Shown: positions 1-11,083 of the stretch, one piece after another
Layout of the letters: the number at the start of each line of letters is the position of its first letter
Numbering within the stretch: position 1 is the stretch's first letter
Assembly (NCBI GenBank): GCA_009733575.1
Contig: ML769509.1
Span: 62,001 to 126,000, forward strand
Origin: Gymnopus androsaceus JB14
Taxonomy: Eukaryota > Basidiomycota > Agaricomycetes > Agaricales > Omphalotaceae
DNA: 64,000 nt
Direction of reading: 5' to 3'
The notes under the pieces: generated by a model
Told to the model about the DNA's origin: nothing
What the model saw: the letters and a program-made list of their open reading frames with translations, nothing else
Databases searched by the model: none
Position numbers and translations under genes: made by a program

Positions 1-72
1 GCAGTGAGATTTTCATCTCATACTTCATCAAACTCTCACTTATTTTTATATCTTTATTGTTTAGCTTTGCAG

Positions 73-802
73 GAGCTTGAGGAAGCTCACACCAAGGCAC
101 AGTATAGGCTTGAGGATGTTGAAGAAGACCTCAGGGAAGCATTTGGAAAAGCCAGCGCTACCATCAGCAAGTTTCTTCATTAGCAACTGATAGTTTTACT
201 GACCATTGATGTAGAGGGTCTCACCAAAACCTTCAGTCCTCCCAGCTCACCTGCCAAAGCCAAATGTGTCTGTGAAGAACCTCCCAGGCCATTCTCATTG
301 CCTCTGGAGGTCATGTTGATCTTTCTGCCATCTTGTCTGCTCCCTCCCCCACAAAACCAAACAAATCTCCAGTCAAGACAAGCTACAAATTGTACTACAT
401 TGTCTATCACGGTTGGGGAGGCATGCAAAGCCTGTTTGACAGCTGGAAAGGGCCTGAGGACAACTATGGCCCTGAGTTCCTCTGAAACCAGTATGAGCAC
501 CAACTTTCAAAGAAATTTTCTGATGCTTGTCTGGCTTGCATGTATTATGAGGAATATCTGGACTTGGCATTCTTGACATGCTTCAGGATGTTCCGACTCA
601 AAACAAAATCCTGTTCATTATCAAGGGCGCTAAGCCAGGTGTCTACACCAAAAGGTCAGCGGATTCTCAGCTCACTGAAGCAATATCTGACCTGACAAAC
701 TCTAGGCTCGCATTCCTCATTGAAGGACTTGCCTGTTGTGGTGGCATTGTAATGGCAGCCAACGGGACTCATGCTCAAGCTGATGTGCAGTTTAAGCAGT
801 AG
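73..802 (+). pseudogene. Degraded gene fragment with RNase H1 N-terminal (viroplasmin)-like patches
   Basis: An exon-like stretch follows an AG acceptor at 71-72 and encodes 36 charged residues (starts ELEEAHTKAQ, stop at 181-183), likely coiled coil. About 190 bases on, frame 372-486 reads YKLYYIVYHGWGGMQSLFDSW, and a second patch near 605-645 reads FIIKGAKPGVYTKR. Both resemble the short aromatic, G-x-PG-V-Y pattern of the RNase H1 N-terminal (caulimovirus viroplasmin-like) domain that recurs in repetitive basidiomycete genes. Frames do not connect without stops, so I read it as a relic, perhaps two degenerate domain copies. The similarity is from memory and weak; it could be chance. Confidence 0.3.
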
Positions 803-2235
803 AAATCTGCTGGACAGGTCGAAGTTTTCTCCTAGCAATGGTCCTTGCCATTACTTTTGAAGGAAGTGATGCTCCAAGTCTGCTTTGTCAAAGCTTGAAT
901 GTTTGTAACAATGCGTATCTCAATGTAGAAGTCAAGTAGTCTGTGATTTCTTGTAAATAAATGATATTTTCTTGGTCAAACAACGCCTGTGCAGAAAATA
1001 GTTACTGAATTATGGACTCAATTGAATCATTAACTTGAATTGTGTAGCTAACAATAGTAATACTTGCGGTAGGCATCAAACATGCCAATATCACAACTGA
1101 TGACAGTGCTGCTCAATTTTGCTGAAAAATTTGCTATCGAGCATTCTATTCATACACAATGCCATCCCCATCCATGTTGTCAGGCTGTTCCAGAAGCCTA
1201 CTCTGAAGCTTCCCCTTGCAGAGGGCAATATGTCCACCAGCCTGAACTTCACCATGAATTGCACACATATGCACTAAAGTAAGGGGAAGAATGAGCACAA
1301 TAGAACCATAGACTATGCAAAGCATACCACCAATGCTTCAAATCAGCCTTCTTGAGAATGGCCTCCCAATTTCTGTTATTCTGCTGAGTTAGATTGCAAC
1401 ATGAAGTAGAGAAGTTGAATACGCACTTGAGAAAATACTTTTTCGAAGCTGCCTTTTCATGCTCTTTGAATGCCTCCTCCTCCTCCTCATTCATCTCTGA
1501 ATGCTTCCTAGGGAACCATTGACATTGGCCATGAGATACAACATCACTGGCCAGAAAAAATTTGCCTACTTGCTCATGCAACTTTTGGCTTCTTCATTCA
1601 ATGGTTCCTTGTTTCTAGAGGATACATTAGTTAACATAGACAATAAACATAACTATGAGCATATAAAAACCAGAAAGATAAAGTGTGAACAAGAGAAATT
1701 GTGAGTACATGAGGCAATAACACTGGTTAGTGCATTTAGCCTTATGCACTGATGAATTTCCTCCTTAATGTTCTTGGTGCATTCGGATTCTCAGGACAGC
1801 TGACTCAGTATGGAGTTGAGGCATTGTAGGCAGATTTTAGGATGTTTTTGGATAGTAGATTTGAAAGTTGAAGTGAGAGGTGCACAAAGTATGAGAAAAG
1901 AAGAGGTAAGTGTGCATGTGGGAAACAAAAGCATGTTTGCTAATTGTTTGTGATTGCGCCAACATTCTTCAACATTTCCTGCTCAGTGATATATTGCACT
2001 GGACCATAAACATTATGAGTATAAGTTGTACATTGAACCAGATGCATAACATGTATTAATATTAGAATTTTTTACTATCGCAATGGTGCTCAGTAGGCCA
2101 AATACCCCTACCAAGCTAGTTTTATGATTTTGGGATGGAAATGTACCTAGGTCTTAATCCTCATATGGCGAGCTCACACCAGTTTGTATGCACAAAATTG
2201 ATACATATATTGTAATAATAGATGCTGATTGCTAC
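803..2235. other. No supported gene
   Basis: AT-rich sequence without a convincing coding region. A minus-strand open frame at 1249-1581 contains an acidic run (EEEEEAFKEHEKA) but no recognisable domain; it lies downstream of the dioxygenase relic and could be leftover 3' sequence of that gene or unrelated. CpG is sparse, as in the rest of the transposon-rich part. Confidence 0.5.
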
Positions 2236-3050
2236 CTACAAGCACTGTAAGAGCTCCATTCCAATCTCCCAAAGCTTGGCTCAAGATTCCATCCATGCCT
2301 TGAGCTGCACCACACTAGCTTTCTCCTTGAAATGCTTGTCTGACATGTATCCGTTGTGATACCAGCAAGCCAAGCCAGCAGAGATGAAGAACGCGATGGA
2401 AGATTGAGTCTCATGCTTAGCTATTGGCATATTGGCATGAGTAACACAAGCAGAAGGTACATATATCATGCAAGCAGGAGGAAACTGCACAACTATACCC
2501 AGGCTCCAAGCAATAAAGTGTCCGCCATGCATATGATTGAAAAGTCCAGAAGAGTATACTGCACACATGCCAAAGAGGATGTTGTACCAATCCTCATGGT
2601 CAACAGTGGCAGCACTGTGAAGGTTGAAATGACACACCCATAACAGCAGCCTTCAAACATGCACGCTATTTCTGGCCTATCCTCAGGTATGAGCCAGAAC
2701 ATTGGAGTAGAAGTGATGCAGCTTAGGAAAGTACATGTGGAGTCCCGCTATGGTGCATTCAAACTGGGTCAGCAAGACACAATCACAGCAACAAACGCAG
2801 CACTTAATGTCAATGTAGCGCACTACATATTGTACAGCAGAGTTGTCAAGCATGGCCTGGATGAGAGGGACATTGTGTGCAGTGTTGGCGTAATTTCCTG
2901 GACAGGTTCTGCCCCCTCCAAAGCCGCACCCTGCTGGAAGGGTCATATATTCCCCATGATGGTTTGGTTTATGAGAGGGGGGAGGCGAGCCTGATGGTAG
3001 AGCATCTCCAGTGAGGTGTTTGTAAGCCAGCCTGCACCTTGAGGACAAGC
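2236..3050 (-). pseudogene. Decayed TET/JBP-like 2-oxoglutarate/Fe(II) dioxygenase gene
   Basis: Minus-strand frames keep, in the right order, the pieces I associate with the fungal TET/JBP-type oxygenases that accompany KDZ transposons: GFGGGRTCPGN (about 2900), YFPKLHHFY (about 2720), a histidine-x-aspartate iron motif in TVDHEDWYN (about 2590), GGHFIAWSLGIVVQFPP, then a distal histidine in PSACVTHANMPI (about 2470) and a tail WMES*AKLWEIGMEL. The arginine expected shortly after the distal histidine is replaced (HETQSS). Frame changes near 2637-2690 and a TGA where arginine is expected show it is dead. Active relatives oxidise 5-methylcytosine in DNA. The family assignment rests on motif order, not a search. 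The chromovirus at 3311 sits just upstream of its 5' side. Confidence 0.6.
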
Positions 3051-3305
3051 AAGCAGAACCATCAGTCTATGTGATTGTTCTGTGCGAATAACAGTAGAGG
3101 CACTGGACACAGTGGTGAGCAGGCACTGGGCTCACAAGATGCATGATCTCGTACCTTCCATTCCACTCCACTAACCTCAGCCTAGAGATTTCAAGAACTT
3201 GATGGCTGGACAACACCCTGATGCCACTGGGTGTCATCCTCCTACCACTCCAAGCGCTTCAAGATGTGTTGCCAGACAGCTGAACATAGATAATATTGGC
3301 CTCTG

Positions 3306-3310
3306 CAGCT
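3306..3310. repeat. Target site duplication of the chromovirus (left)
   Basis: CAGCT immediately precedes the 5' LTR and is repeated immediately after the 3' LTR at 11084-11088. A 5-base duplication is usual for Ty3/gypsy integrases. Confidence 0.9.
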
Positions 3311-3767
3311 TGTTACAAATGTTCTTATCTTATCAGACACATGGTATTATTTCTTATCATTTTCCTTTATTTACCCTTGTATATCTATATAAGCATGCAC
3401 TTGTCTAGACACATGGCTATACTAATTAGGTTCTGTCGATCAGAGTATGATTGTTTACAATCATAACACATGCTAGCATGTCCATACTTGTATGATCAAC
3501 CTATCATTACTTATTGTTGTTTACTTGTTGTCTTTTATTGTTTCATGCATTGTTACCACACGGTCAGGGTACAGGGTATAGGGCTTAGGGTTTGTACTTT
3601 AGTATATATAGTAGTTGTAGCTTTAGCTTAGTCCTTAGCTTCAATCTCGTCAATACCTCCTAGTTCTCAATATCATCTTCTTCTCTTTTCCTCATTGTTC
3701 TTGTCTTTGCATAAGTCAGAAGTTGTGATGCCTGGTACCTCATGTTGTGGGGAACTAGTCGCTGACA
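3311..3767 (+). repeat. 5' LTR of the chromovirus
   Basis: Boundaries TGTTA...TGACA are shared with the 3' copy at 10627-11083, same length. A TATA-like GTATATATAG at 3602 lies about 30 bases before TAGCTTCAATCT (3636-3647), the likely transcript start region. Confidence 0.93.
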
Positions 3768-3769
3768 GA

Positions 3770-3781
3770 AGATTGAAGCTA
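3770..3781 (+). promoter_or_regulatory. Predicted self-priming primer binding site
   Basis: AGATTGAAGCTA, two bases after the 5' LTR, is the exact reverse complement of TAGCTTCAATCT inside the LTR at 3636-3647, just downstream of the TATA box. This is the arrangement of Tf1 and related chromoviruses, whose RNA 5' end folds back to prime reverse transcription instead of a tRNA. Confidence 0.7.
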
Positions 3782-4244
3782 CTCTCTCCCACTCATCATG
3801 GATCATTGCTTGTTGTTGATACTGGTTGACAGTACTCTTCAACATTGTTGTGATTTCTTGCTACTCAAGATTTCACTAGTATATTCATGCTACACAAACA
3901 CATTTTATCTTTACCATACCATTTCACTCACAATTACACGTGTTCCCCACCACAGTATTTCATAAAGAGAAACTGTGTGTTCATATGTGCAGTTTTTGAG
4001 TGAAATCTCTCAATAGCAAACACCTCTTTGCTCGATCTCAATGCATTTGTGTTATATTCATTTTATCACATTCCTATTCCTTCACCTTTCTATTTCTTTT
4101 CTTCCCTTTTTCATCATTTTATATTCTGAGAGTCATTGATCACATTCACCTCTCACCATTCTGGATCGTACAACTTACCAAGCCCATAATTCCAGACCCT
4201 CTACCCCATCCAACCAAACCACAACCTCTCCATCCATATCCACT

Positions 4245-5429
4245 ATGTCTGAGCCACAATCCAATGCCCCTACTGCACCAACCAACCCAAATGATATTCC
4301 CACTCCAGAACAACTCACCACATTTCTCATACACTAAGGATGGACTGTAACATGTCCAGGGACAGAACCCATGACTTCCACCAATGGAAAGTCTCTCTTA
4401 AAGGAACCTCCAATGTTTAAAGGAGATAAAGAGAGCTCTTGAGAATGGAAGCAAAAATTAATCGCTTGGATTAATGACCCAAAAAACAAGATCCGTTCAG
4501 ATGATGAACGTATCAATGTCGCAATCTCCTACATGGAAGGAGAGAAAGTACGGGACTGGGTTGAAAACCAGTATAACGGTTTTTACTCTGATGAAGAGGG
4601 AACATGGAATATGACTTGGGATTATTTCATGAAAAGACTCAGCAGCAGGTACCTGGATATGGCAAGACATGCCAATGCCAGGGAGAAGTTCAAGAGAATT
4701 TGTCAAGGAAAAGACAAAACAGTAGCAGCATTCTTTGAACACTTCGAGGTGCTAGTTAGCACTGCAGAATACGCAGAGGACAATGTGCACGTCCTGCAAA
4801 AAATAACACATACAGTCAATAAATCCATTATTGACAGTATCTATAGCGTCGGAGTCCTCCCCAACACTTTCAATGGATGGAAGAAGAGATGTGTTGACCT
4901 TGACAATCTCTGGAGATGGAGAAATAATGAAACGAAGCAATGGGGCTTCGGAAATCAGTGGTATTCCACCCCAAAAACCACTCCTCAGACTCAGGTGCAG
5001 GCACCTAAAACAACTCCACAAGCACTACAACCTCATCAACAGGATGGCACTGGCGTCACCTACGGAGGAAGCGGTCAACCAATGGAGTTGGATTGAGGCA
5101 GGGCACAAAGCCCATTCAAATATTTTGGGTGTGGACAACCCAGACATATGAAGAGGGACTGCCTGAACAAGAGAGAAACAATACGCTAAGCATTCACAGC
5201 GCTCAACAAGGAAGATCAGGCAGAGCTTGGGAAACTCTGGGGTTTTGTGAAATCTCAACAGTATACAGGTCCTGTTGAGTCTCAGTCAATTTCGGACATA
5301 GAAAATTCTATATATGTAGACAGCGGTATTTCATACATGATAAATATGCCTGAATCTACTCCTATTTTTCCATCTCCAAAAAAGACTGAAAACCCTGTAA
5401 GGTTTACTCTGAATTCCTCAGATTGGTTG
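4245..5429 (+). pseudogene. gag: Chromovirus gag, capsid and zinc knuckle, interrupted
   Basis: The frame opens with ATG at 4245 (MSEPQSNAPT) and runs in phase to 5429 if stops at about 4335, 4440, 5094 and 5187 are read through. The region 4533-5000 has the helical, tryptophan-rich make-up of a Ty3-type capsid (IRSDDERINVAISYMEG, WDYFMKRL). A nucleocapsid CCHC knuckle at about 5120-5163 reads YFGCGQPRHMKRDC: its first cysteine is tyrosine. The frame is then split at 5429 by the solo LTR and resumes in phase at 6494. Confidence 0.85.
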
Positions 5430-6488
5430 TGTCAGGTCTTGGCTCATTTCCAGACACTCCCTGCACCCGCTATTCACACGCTGATGTTTCCCACGCTTCC
5501 TGACAGTCCGCGGATACTTCCCGCTCTCATTACCTAAATTGCGGGCGCTTTCCATACTTATTTACCATTTATCCTACCTGCCGGGCACTTTCTACATGTG
5601 ATTACCCATTATCCTGCCTCCTGGGTGCCTCCCGCACTTGATAACCATCCATCAGGCCCTCCCGACGACCTACACAGCCACCCTACAGTATATAAGTAGA
5701 CACCCCGAGTCCATGTACCCTAGTCTGTTATTACCACTGTTATCAAATTGATCCTGTTTTGCTTCTGTCTCTGTCTCTGTCTCTCTGTTTCTGTCTGCTC
5801 TAACCAGTCGTGCCTTCCGAGCTCCATTTGAAGGCTCACTGTCATCTGCATCAACTGCAAGGCTCTGTCTGTAGATACCAAATCTACGTCCAGAGCTCAC
5901 TGTCTTCTATCTCTGCTTACAACTTTACAACCAAAGCTCCCCAGGAGCTTCCTATTTGGGTTTTGCTACTTCTAGAACCTCTGGCACCATCCGCTTTCAC
6001 TCAATTCCATCCGCTCCCACGCTATTTCCATCCGCTCTCACCCTATTCCATCCACTCCCACGCTATTTCCGTCCGCTTTCACCCTATTCCATCCGCTCCC
6101 ACGCTATTTCTATCCGCTTTTGCGCTATTCCGTCCGCTCCCACGCTATTTCCATCCGCATTTGCTGTATTCCACCCACATTATCCATATTTGGACTTATT
6201 ACACCTTTTTGGACCACCCCTTCATCCATATTCCATCCGTTTCCACTCATTTCTGGTCGTTGGACCACAATACCACCCGCTTCCTCCTGATTACATCATT
6301 GGGTGACCCGTACACTGTTCCTTGCACCTCTGAGGCTTGTACTGTTCTGTACAACACTCATATTACTGTCCAGACCCACCTTACGGCACGGTTACCCCGG
6401 GTGGTTGCATTTGGTCCCCACCTACATCTAGGTGCGAGACATTCAGGATACATTGGTTTGAGATCTGTTTCATGCACCAGGTCTCACA
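5430..6488 (+). repeat. Nested solo LTR of another retrotransposon
   Basis: A 1,059-base segment begins TGTCAGG and ends TCTCACA, and is flanked by the 5-base duplication GGTTG (5425-5429 and 6489-6493). Removing it plus one duplication keeps the gag-pol frame open across the junction. It carries a TATA-like TATATAAG at about 5692, a CT-rich stretch (GTCTCTGTCTCTGTCTC) and an internal minisatellite. It keeps more CpG than the host element, fitting a later insertion. Open frames in it (for example 5810-6562) are compositional accidents. Confidence 0.85.
5987..6180 (+). repeat. 20/21-base minisatellite inside the solo LTR
   Basis: About nine imperfect copies of a unit close to CTATTTCCATCCGCTCCCAC, alternating with a CCTATTCCATCCGCTTTCA variant. 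The array is confined to the solo LTR. Confidence 0.85.
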
Positions 6489-6493
6489 GGTTG

Positions 6494-9400
6494 GTTAATT
6501 GCATACGGACATCAAATGACTCTCAAGCAAGAGAATTACGGACTTGGGTCCCTAACAACTGATGACAAGAGATAATGGAACAAATGGTAATGGAAATAAG
6601 AAAATTTTCAGTACCCAATGTGATAGAAGCAGTCAATAACTTCAAACACAAACATTTTGTAAGAGGTACAAAAGGCAAGGATCTTAAACTATCAGTCATC
6701 ATTGAAGACATCACAAAAGACAATCAAATAGAAGCAGATGCACTTCTAGATTGTAGAGCAACAGGATCATGTATCAATAAAGAATTTGTTGAGAAGCATA
6801 ACATCCCAATCCAAAAACTCCCAATCAAAATTGCTGTATATAATGCTGATGGTACTTTAAATGCCGGCGGATCAATCAAAGCAATGGCAGAAGTTTGTTT
6901 AGTCACTGGAGACCATGTGGAAAGAATAGAGTTCGGAGTTACCAATCTTGGAAACACTGATATCTTCATTGGTCTCGATTGGCTTTGAGAACATAACCCT
7001 AGCATAGATTGGACAAATTCTACTGTTACATTTGATTGTTGTCCTACTCATTGTGGTTATATCCCTTGGTGGCTAAATCCGGAAGAAGGAACCTCCCTCA
7101 ATTGTCTAGAAGAAGGGGAGAGACTTTTCATATTTGACTGGGAAGGTTATGTCAAAGATCACAGACACATATGCGCCATGTCAGAACCCTCTACAGCAGA
7201 CCAATACATTAAAGAACACCCTGCTGTATTCAATAAACAAGGATTTGACGAACTTCCTAAACAAAGACCATGGGACCATGCCATCAAACTCACACCCAGT
7301 TCTAACCCTGTAGACTGTAAAGTGTACCCTTTGAATCTGAACAAACAGAAGGCATTAGATGAATTTTTGGAAGAAAATCTACGATCAGGATGCATCCATA
7401 CATCAAATTCTCCAATGGCCTCACTGTTCTTCTTTGTTAAGAAAAAAGATGGTGCTTTATGACCAGTTCAGGATTATTGAAAACTCAATGATATGACGAT
7501 TAAGAACCATTATCCACTTCCTCTAATCCAAGAACTAATCGATAAGCTTAAAGATGCCAAGGTTTTTACAAAGATGGACATTCAATGGGGATACAACAAT
7601 ATTCGGATCAAGGATGGTGACAAATGGAAAGCTGCATTTAGGACTAATCGAGGTTGTTCGAACCAACAGTTATGTTCTTTGGTCTTACAAACTCTCCCGC
7701 AATGTTCCAAGCATTTACGAATCACATCCTGAAACATCTCATTGATGAAGGACATGTAATTGTGTATATGGATGATATTCTTGTATTCATAAACACCATT
7801 GAAGAACATCGTCATATTGTACATGAAGTCCTTAAAATCCTTGACGAAAACGGTCTTTATCTCAAACCAGAGAAATGTACATTCGAATCACCTCATGTCA
7901 GTTATCTTGGTATCATTGTTGGAAATGGAGAAGTGAGAATGGATCCAGAGAAAGTTGAAGCGGTCAAGGACTGGCCAATTCCCAAAAAGAAGTGCAATAT
8001 ACAATCCTTCTTAGGATTTTGCAACTTCTTTAGATGCTTCATTCGAGGATTCAGTCATGTTGCTAGACCCCTTAGCAAACTCACTGGTAATGGGGAATGG
8101 CCATGGGGTCCTGAAGAGTTTCAAGCCTTCAAAACTCTAAAGACAAGAATTGCAGAAGACGTCACACTGGTAATTCCCTTAGATACTGGGAAGTTTCAAA
8201 TAGAAGCTGATTCATCTGATTTTGCCAATGGTGCCGTACTTTCCCAATAGGTTGATGGAAAATGGAGACCAGTAGCCTTTAGATCTCATTCTCTCAATGA
8301 CATTGAATGAAATTATGAGATCTACAATAAAGAAATGATGGCTATCATGGATTCACTGCTGGAATGGCACCAGTACCTCATGGGTGCTAGAGAACCATTT
8401 GAAATATGGACCAATCACCGGAATCTCCAATACTTCTGTAAACCCCAGAAACTTAATTGATGACAGGCACATTGGGTTACAGAACCATCCAAATATGAAT
8501 TCCTTCTCCATCACAAACCAGGTACTTCCATGGGAAAAGCAGACACTTTGTCAAGGATGACAAACCTCGAGACGGGGGTGAATGACAACAAAGACATTGT
8601 TGTTCTAAAACCAGAACTTTTCATCAATATAATCCATGAAACCAAGAGTCCAGAAGATGCCATAATCAACAAAATCAAAAAATATGTCAACAACATGGAC
8701 AAAGCAGTAGTCAAAGCTCTAAACAGAAAAGACAAATACTGGGTTAATGAACATGGTGGAATTGTTACATGGAAAAATTGCATCTACGTCCCAAAGAACC
8801 AAGAGTTACAAGGAGAAATCATACAAAAACACCACAACTCAATCCTTGGAGGACATCCGGGTTGATACAAAACATGGGAGTTAATCACCCATGACTAATG
8901 GTGGCCAGGAATGGGAAACAACATCCAAATGTACATAAAAGGGTGTGAGAAGTACCAAGCCACAAAAATTCATTGGAACAAACCTGTTGGACACCTTAAT
9001 CCCCATAACATACCATCTGGCCCCTGGGAATTCGTAGGAGTTGATCTGATTGGAAAGCTACCGGAAGCAGGAGGATTCGATGCCATTGCTATATTCGCTG
9101 ATCACTATACAAAGTGAATTAGACTTTTCCCAACCCATATATCATTAATATCAGAAGGCATGGCACAAATGTATAGAGAGAAAATCTTCCCTATTCATGG
9201 ACTTTTTCAAAAGATTGTACATGATCGAGGTCCACAATTCCATTCAGGTTTTATGAAGGAGCTCTACAAACAACTCGCAATCGAAGCAAACTTTACAACA
9301 GCATATCATCCTCAGACTAATGGACAAACCGAAAGAACAAACCAAGAAACTGAACACTATCTTTGTTTGTTCATCAATTACCACCAGTCGGACTGGCATG

Positions 9401-9897
9401 AATGGTTACCCACAGTCAAGTTTGCATATAATGATTGAGTACACTCCGCTACAAAAGTTACTCCCTTCTTCACAGATATGGGTTGTCATCCCTATAAAAG
9501 CATGGCACCGAAAGAGAAATCCTCTAATCCCTCAGCCCAAGAGTTTGCAGATAGTATGAAGAAAGTACAAGATGAAGTAGGCTCAGCGCTGAAGAAAGCA
9601 GCTGAAGACATGACTCGCTACTATGACAAAAAACATAGTGAGTCAAGAGAATACATAGTAGGAGACAAGGTGTGGCTCGAAGGGATAAACATTACGACAA
9701 GTCGCCCAATGAAGAAGTTGGATGACAAACATTTTGGACCCTTTGAAGTACTAGAGAAAGTTGGGCACAGCTCGTACAAACTCAAAATCCCAAAAACATG
9801 GAGAAGTGTTCATAATGTTTTCAATGAAGTCCTCCTTACACGATACCATCCCCCACAATTTCCAAACCAACCCAAAACACCAACCCACCACCTGTAG
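6494..9897 (+). pseudogene. pol: Chromovirus pol: protease, reverse transcriptase, RNase H, integrase
   Basis: Protease (about 6575-6988): the catalytic D-S/T-G triplet reads DCR within LLDCRATGSC, so it is damaged. Reverse transcriptase (about 7180-8100): FVKKKDG, then YMDD at about 7767 intact; a one-base loss near 7653 shifts the frame. RNase H (about 8180-8560): IEADSSDFANGAVLSQ and ADTLSRM. Integrase (about 8830-9440): histidine pair present, but the second cysteine of the CxxC pair is tyrosine (CEKYQATK); catalytic D (GVDLIGKLP), D (DRGPQFHSGF) and E (QTNGQTERTNQ) are kept. A GPF-type module follows (KHFGPFEVLEKVG). At least ten in-frame stops, nearly all TGA replacing expected arginine, kill the polyprotein. 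Confidence 0.92.
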
Positions 9898-10112
9898 AAG
9901 TTGAAGGTGAAGAGCCAGAGTATGAAGTCGAGGAAATAGTTGATTCGAAGCAGAATAAGAGAACCAAGAAGGTGTTATACAAGGTCAAATGGAAGGGATA
10001 CAGACCACACAAAATGACATGGGAACCAGTATCAAATCTTGATCAAGCAAAAGAAGCTATCAAGGAATTTCACAATAAATATCCCACTAAACTACGCTCA
10101 AAGGAAATTTGA
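9898..10112 (+). pseudogene. C-terminal chromodomain of the chromovirus integrase
   Basis: In the frame one base off from the upstream integrase, the sequence reads EYEVEEIVDSK, then YKVKWKGYRPHKMTWEPVSNL and stops at 10110-10112. The pattern of aromatic residues (Y, W, W) is that of a chromodomain, which in chromoviruses directs insertion to methylated-histone heterochromatin. A small indel near 9895 separates it from the integrase frame. Confidence 0.88.
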
Positions 10113-10197
10113 AAACTCAAAATACCCATGTTATTATTTCCCAAACACCTATTCCGTCCTATTCCAGAACCATTAACAACACCAATTCCAACTTCTA

Positions 10198-10561
10198 TCA
10201 TCAGGAGAAACTGTTTGGGCCTTGGATGGCCTGAAGTTAACCTCAAGGTAACTCAAAGACACCTAGGCCACCTAGGCCACCTAGGTTGCCTAGGTTCCTT
10301 TAGGATGACCTAGGAATTAGGGGGTGGACTTTTGACAACCTGAGTCACCTGAGAAAACCTGAGAAAACCTGAGAAAACCTGAGAAACCTGAGGAAACCTG
10401 AGGAAACCTGGAAGAACCCTGGGGAAACCTCAGGCAGCCTGAGATAGTCCTAGGTAACCTAGGAGGCCTAGGCTGCCTAGGCCATCCCAAGTCCAGCCCC
10501 TGTAGCCTAGGAGGCTTAGGTTACCTAGGCTATCCTTGGCCCAGACCATTTTTCCTGATGA
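10198..10561. mobile_element. Foldback MITE, copy 1 (364 bases)
   Basis: Terminal inverted repeats start TCATCAGGARAAA and run about 24 bases with four mismatches to an internal TGGGCC. TA at 10196-10197 and 10562-10563 is the target duplication. The interior is built from CCTAGG and CCTGAGG motifs and short direct repeats (GAGAAAACCT four times near 10350). No coding capacity. The ends match the element at 16731-17107. Confidence 0.85.
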
Positions 10562-10613
10562 TACCTACAGAATCAATGACTGCAAAGCTTGCGCAATGTG
10601 GAAATCGCATCCT

Positions 10614-10626
10614 AAAGAGGGGGTAA
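10614..10626 (+). other. Polypurine tract of the chromovirus
   Basis: AAAGAGGGGGTAA directly abuts the 3' LTR, the expected place for plus-strand priming. Confidence 0.8.
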
Positions 10627-11083
10627 TGTTATGAACGTTCTTATCTTATCAGACACATGGTATAATTTCTTATCATTTTCCTTTATTTACCCTTGTATAT
10701 CTATATAAGTGTGTGCTTGTCTAGACACATGGCTATACTAATTAGGTTCTGTTGATCAGAGTATGATTGTTTACAATCATAACACATGCTAGCATGTCCA
10801 TACTTGTATGATCAACCTATCATTACTTCTTGTTGTTTACTTGTTGTCTTTCATCATATCATGCATTGTTACCACATGGTCAGGGTACCAGGTATAGGGC
10901 TTAGGGTTTGTACTTTAGTATATATAGTAGTTGTAGCTTTAGCTTAGTCCTTAGCTTCAATCTTGTCAATACCTCCTAGTTCTCAATATCATCCTCTTCT
11001 CTTTTCCTCATCGTTCTTGTCTTTGCATAAGTCGGAAGTCATGATGCCTGGTACCTCGTGTTGTGGGGAACTAGTTGCTGACA
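10627..11083 (+). repeat. 3' LTR of the chromovirus
   Basis: Same length and ends as the 5' LTR. Followed at 11084-11088 by the target duplication CAGCT. Confidence 0.93.

Larger units (their letters stand above)
3311..11083 (+). mobile_element. Ty3/gypsy chromovirus LTR retrotransposon, nonfunctional
   Basis: The element has two 457-base LTRs starting TGTTA and ending TGACA, a perfect 5-base target duplication, a self-priming-type binding site at 3770-3781, gag with a zinc knuckle, protease, reverse transcriptase, RNase H, integrase and a C-terminal chromodomain, and a polypurine tract at 10614-10626. The order PR-RT-RH-IN-chromodomain defines a chromovirus. It cannot be active: many in-frame stops (mostly TGA where arginine is expected), a frameshift in RT near 7653, damaged protease and zinc-finger residues, and two nested insertions (5430-6488 and 10198-10561). 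The LTRs differ at roughly two dozen positions by eye, mostly transitions. Confidence 0.95.

Noticed and set aside
5987..6180. CRISPR-like array
   Set aside because: Units are contiguous without spacers; it is a minisatellite in an LTR of a eukaryote.
5810..6562. 250-residue open frame
   Set aside because: It lies within the solo LTR and its minisatellite; translation is a repeat of FHPLPRYF-type units with no domain.
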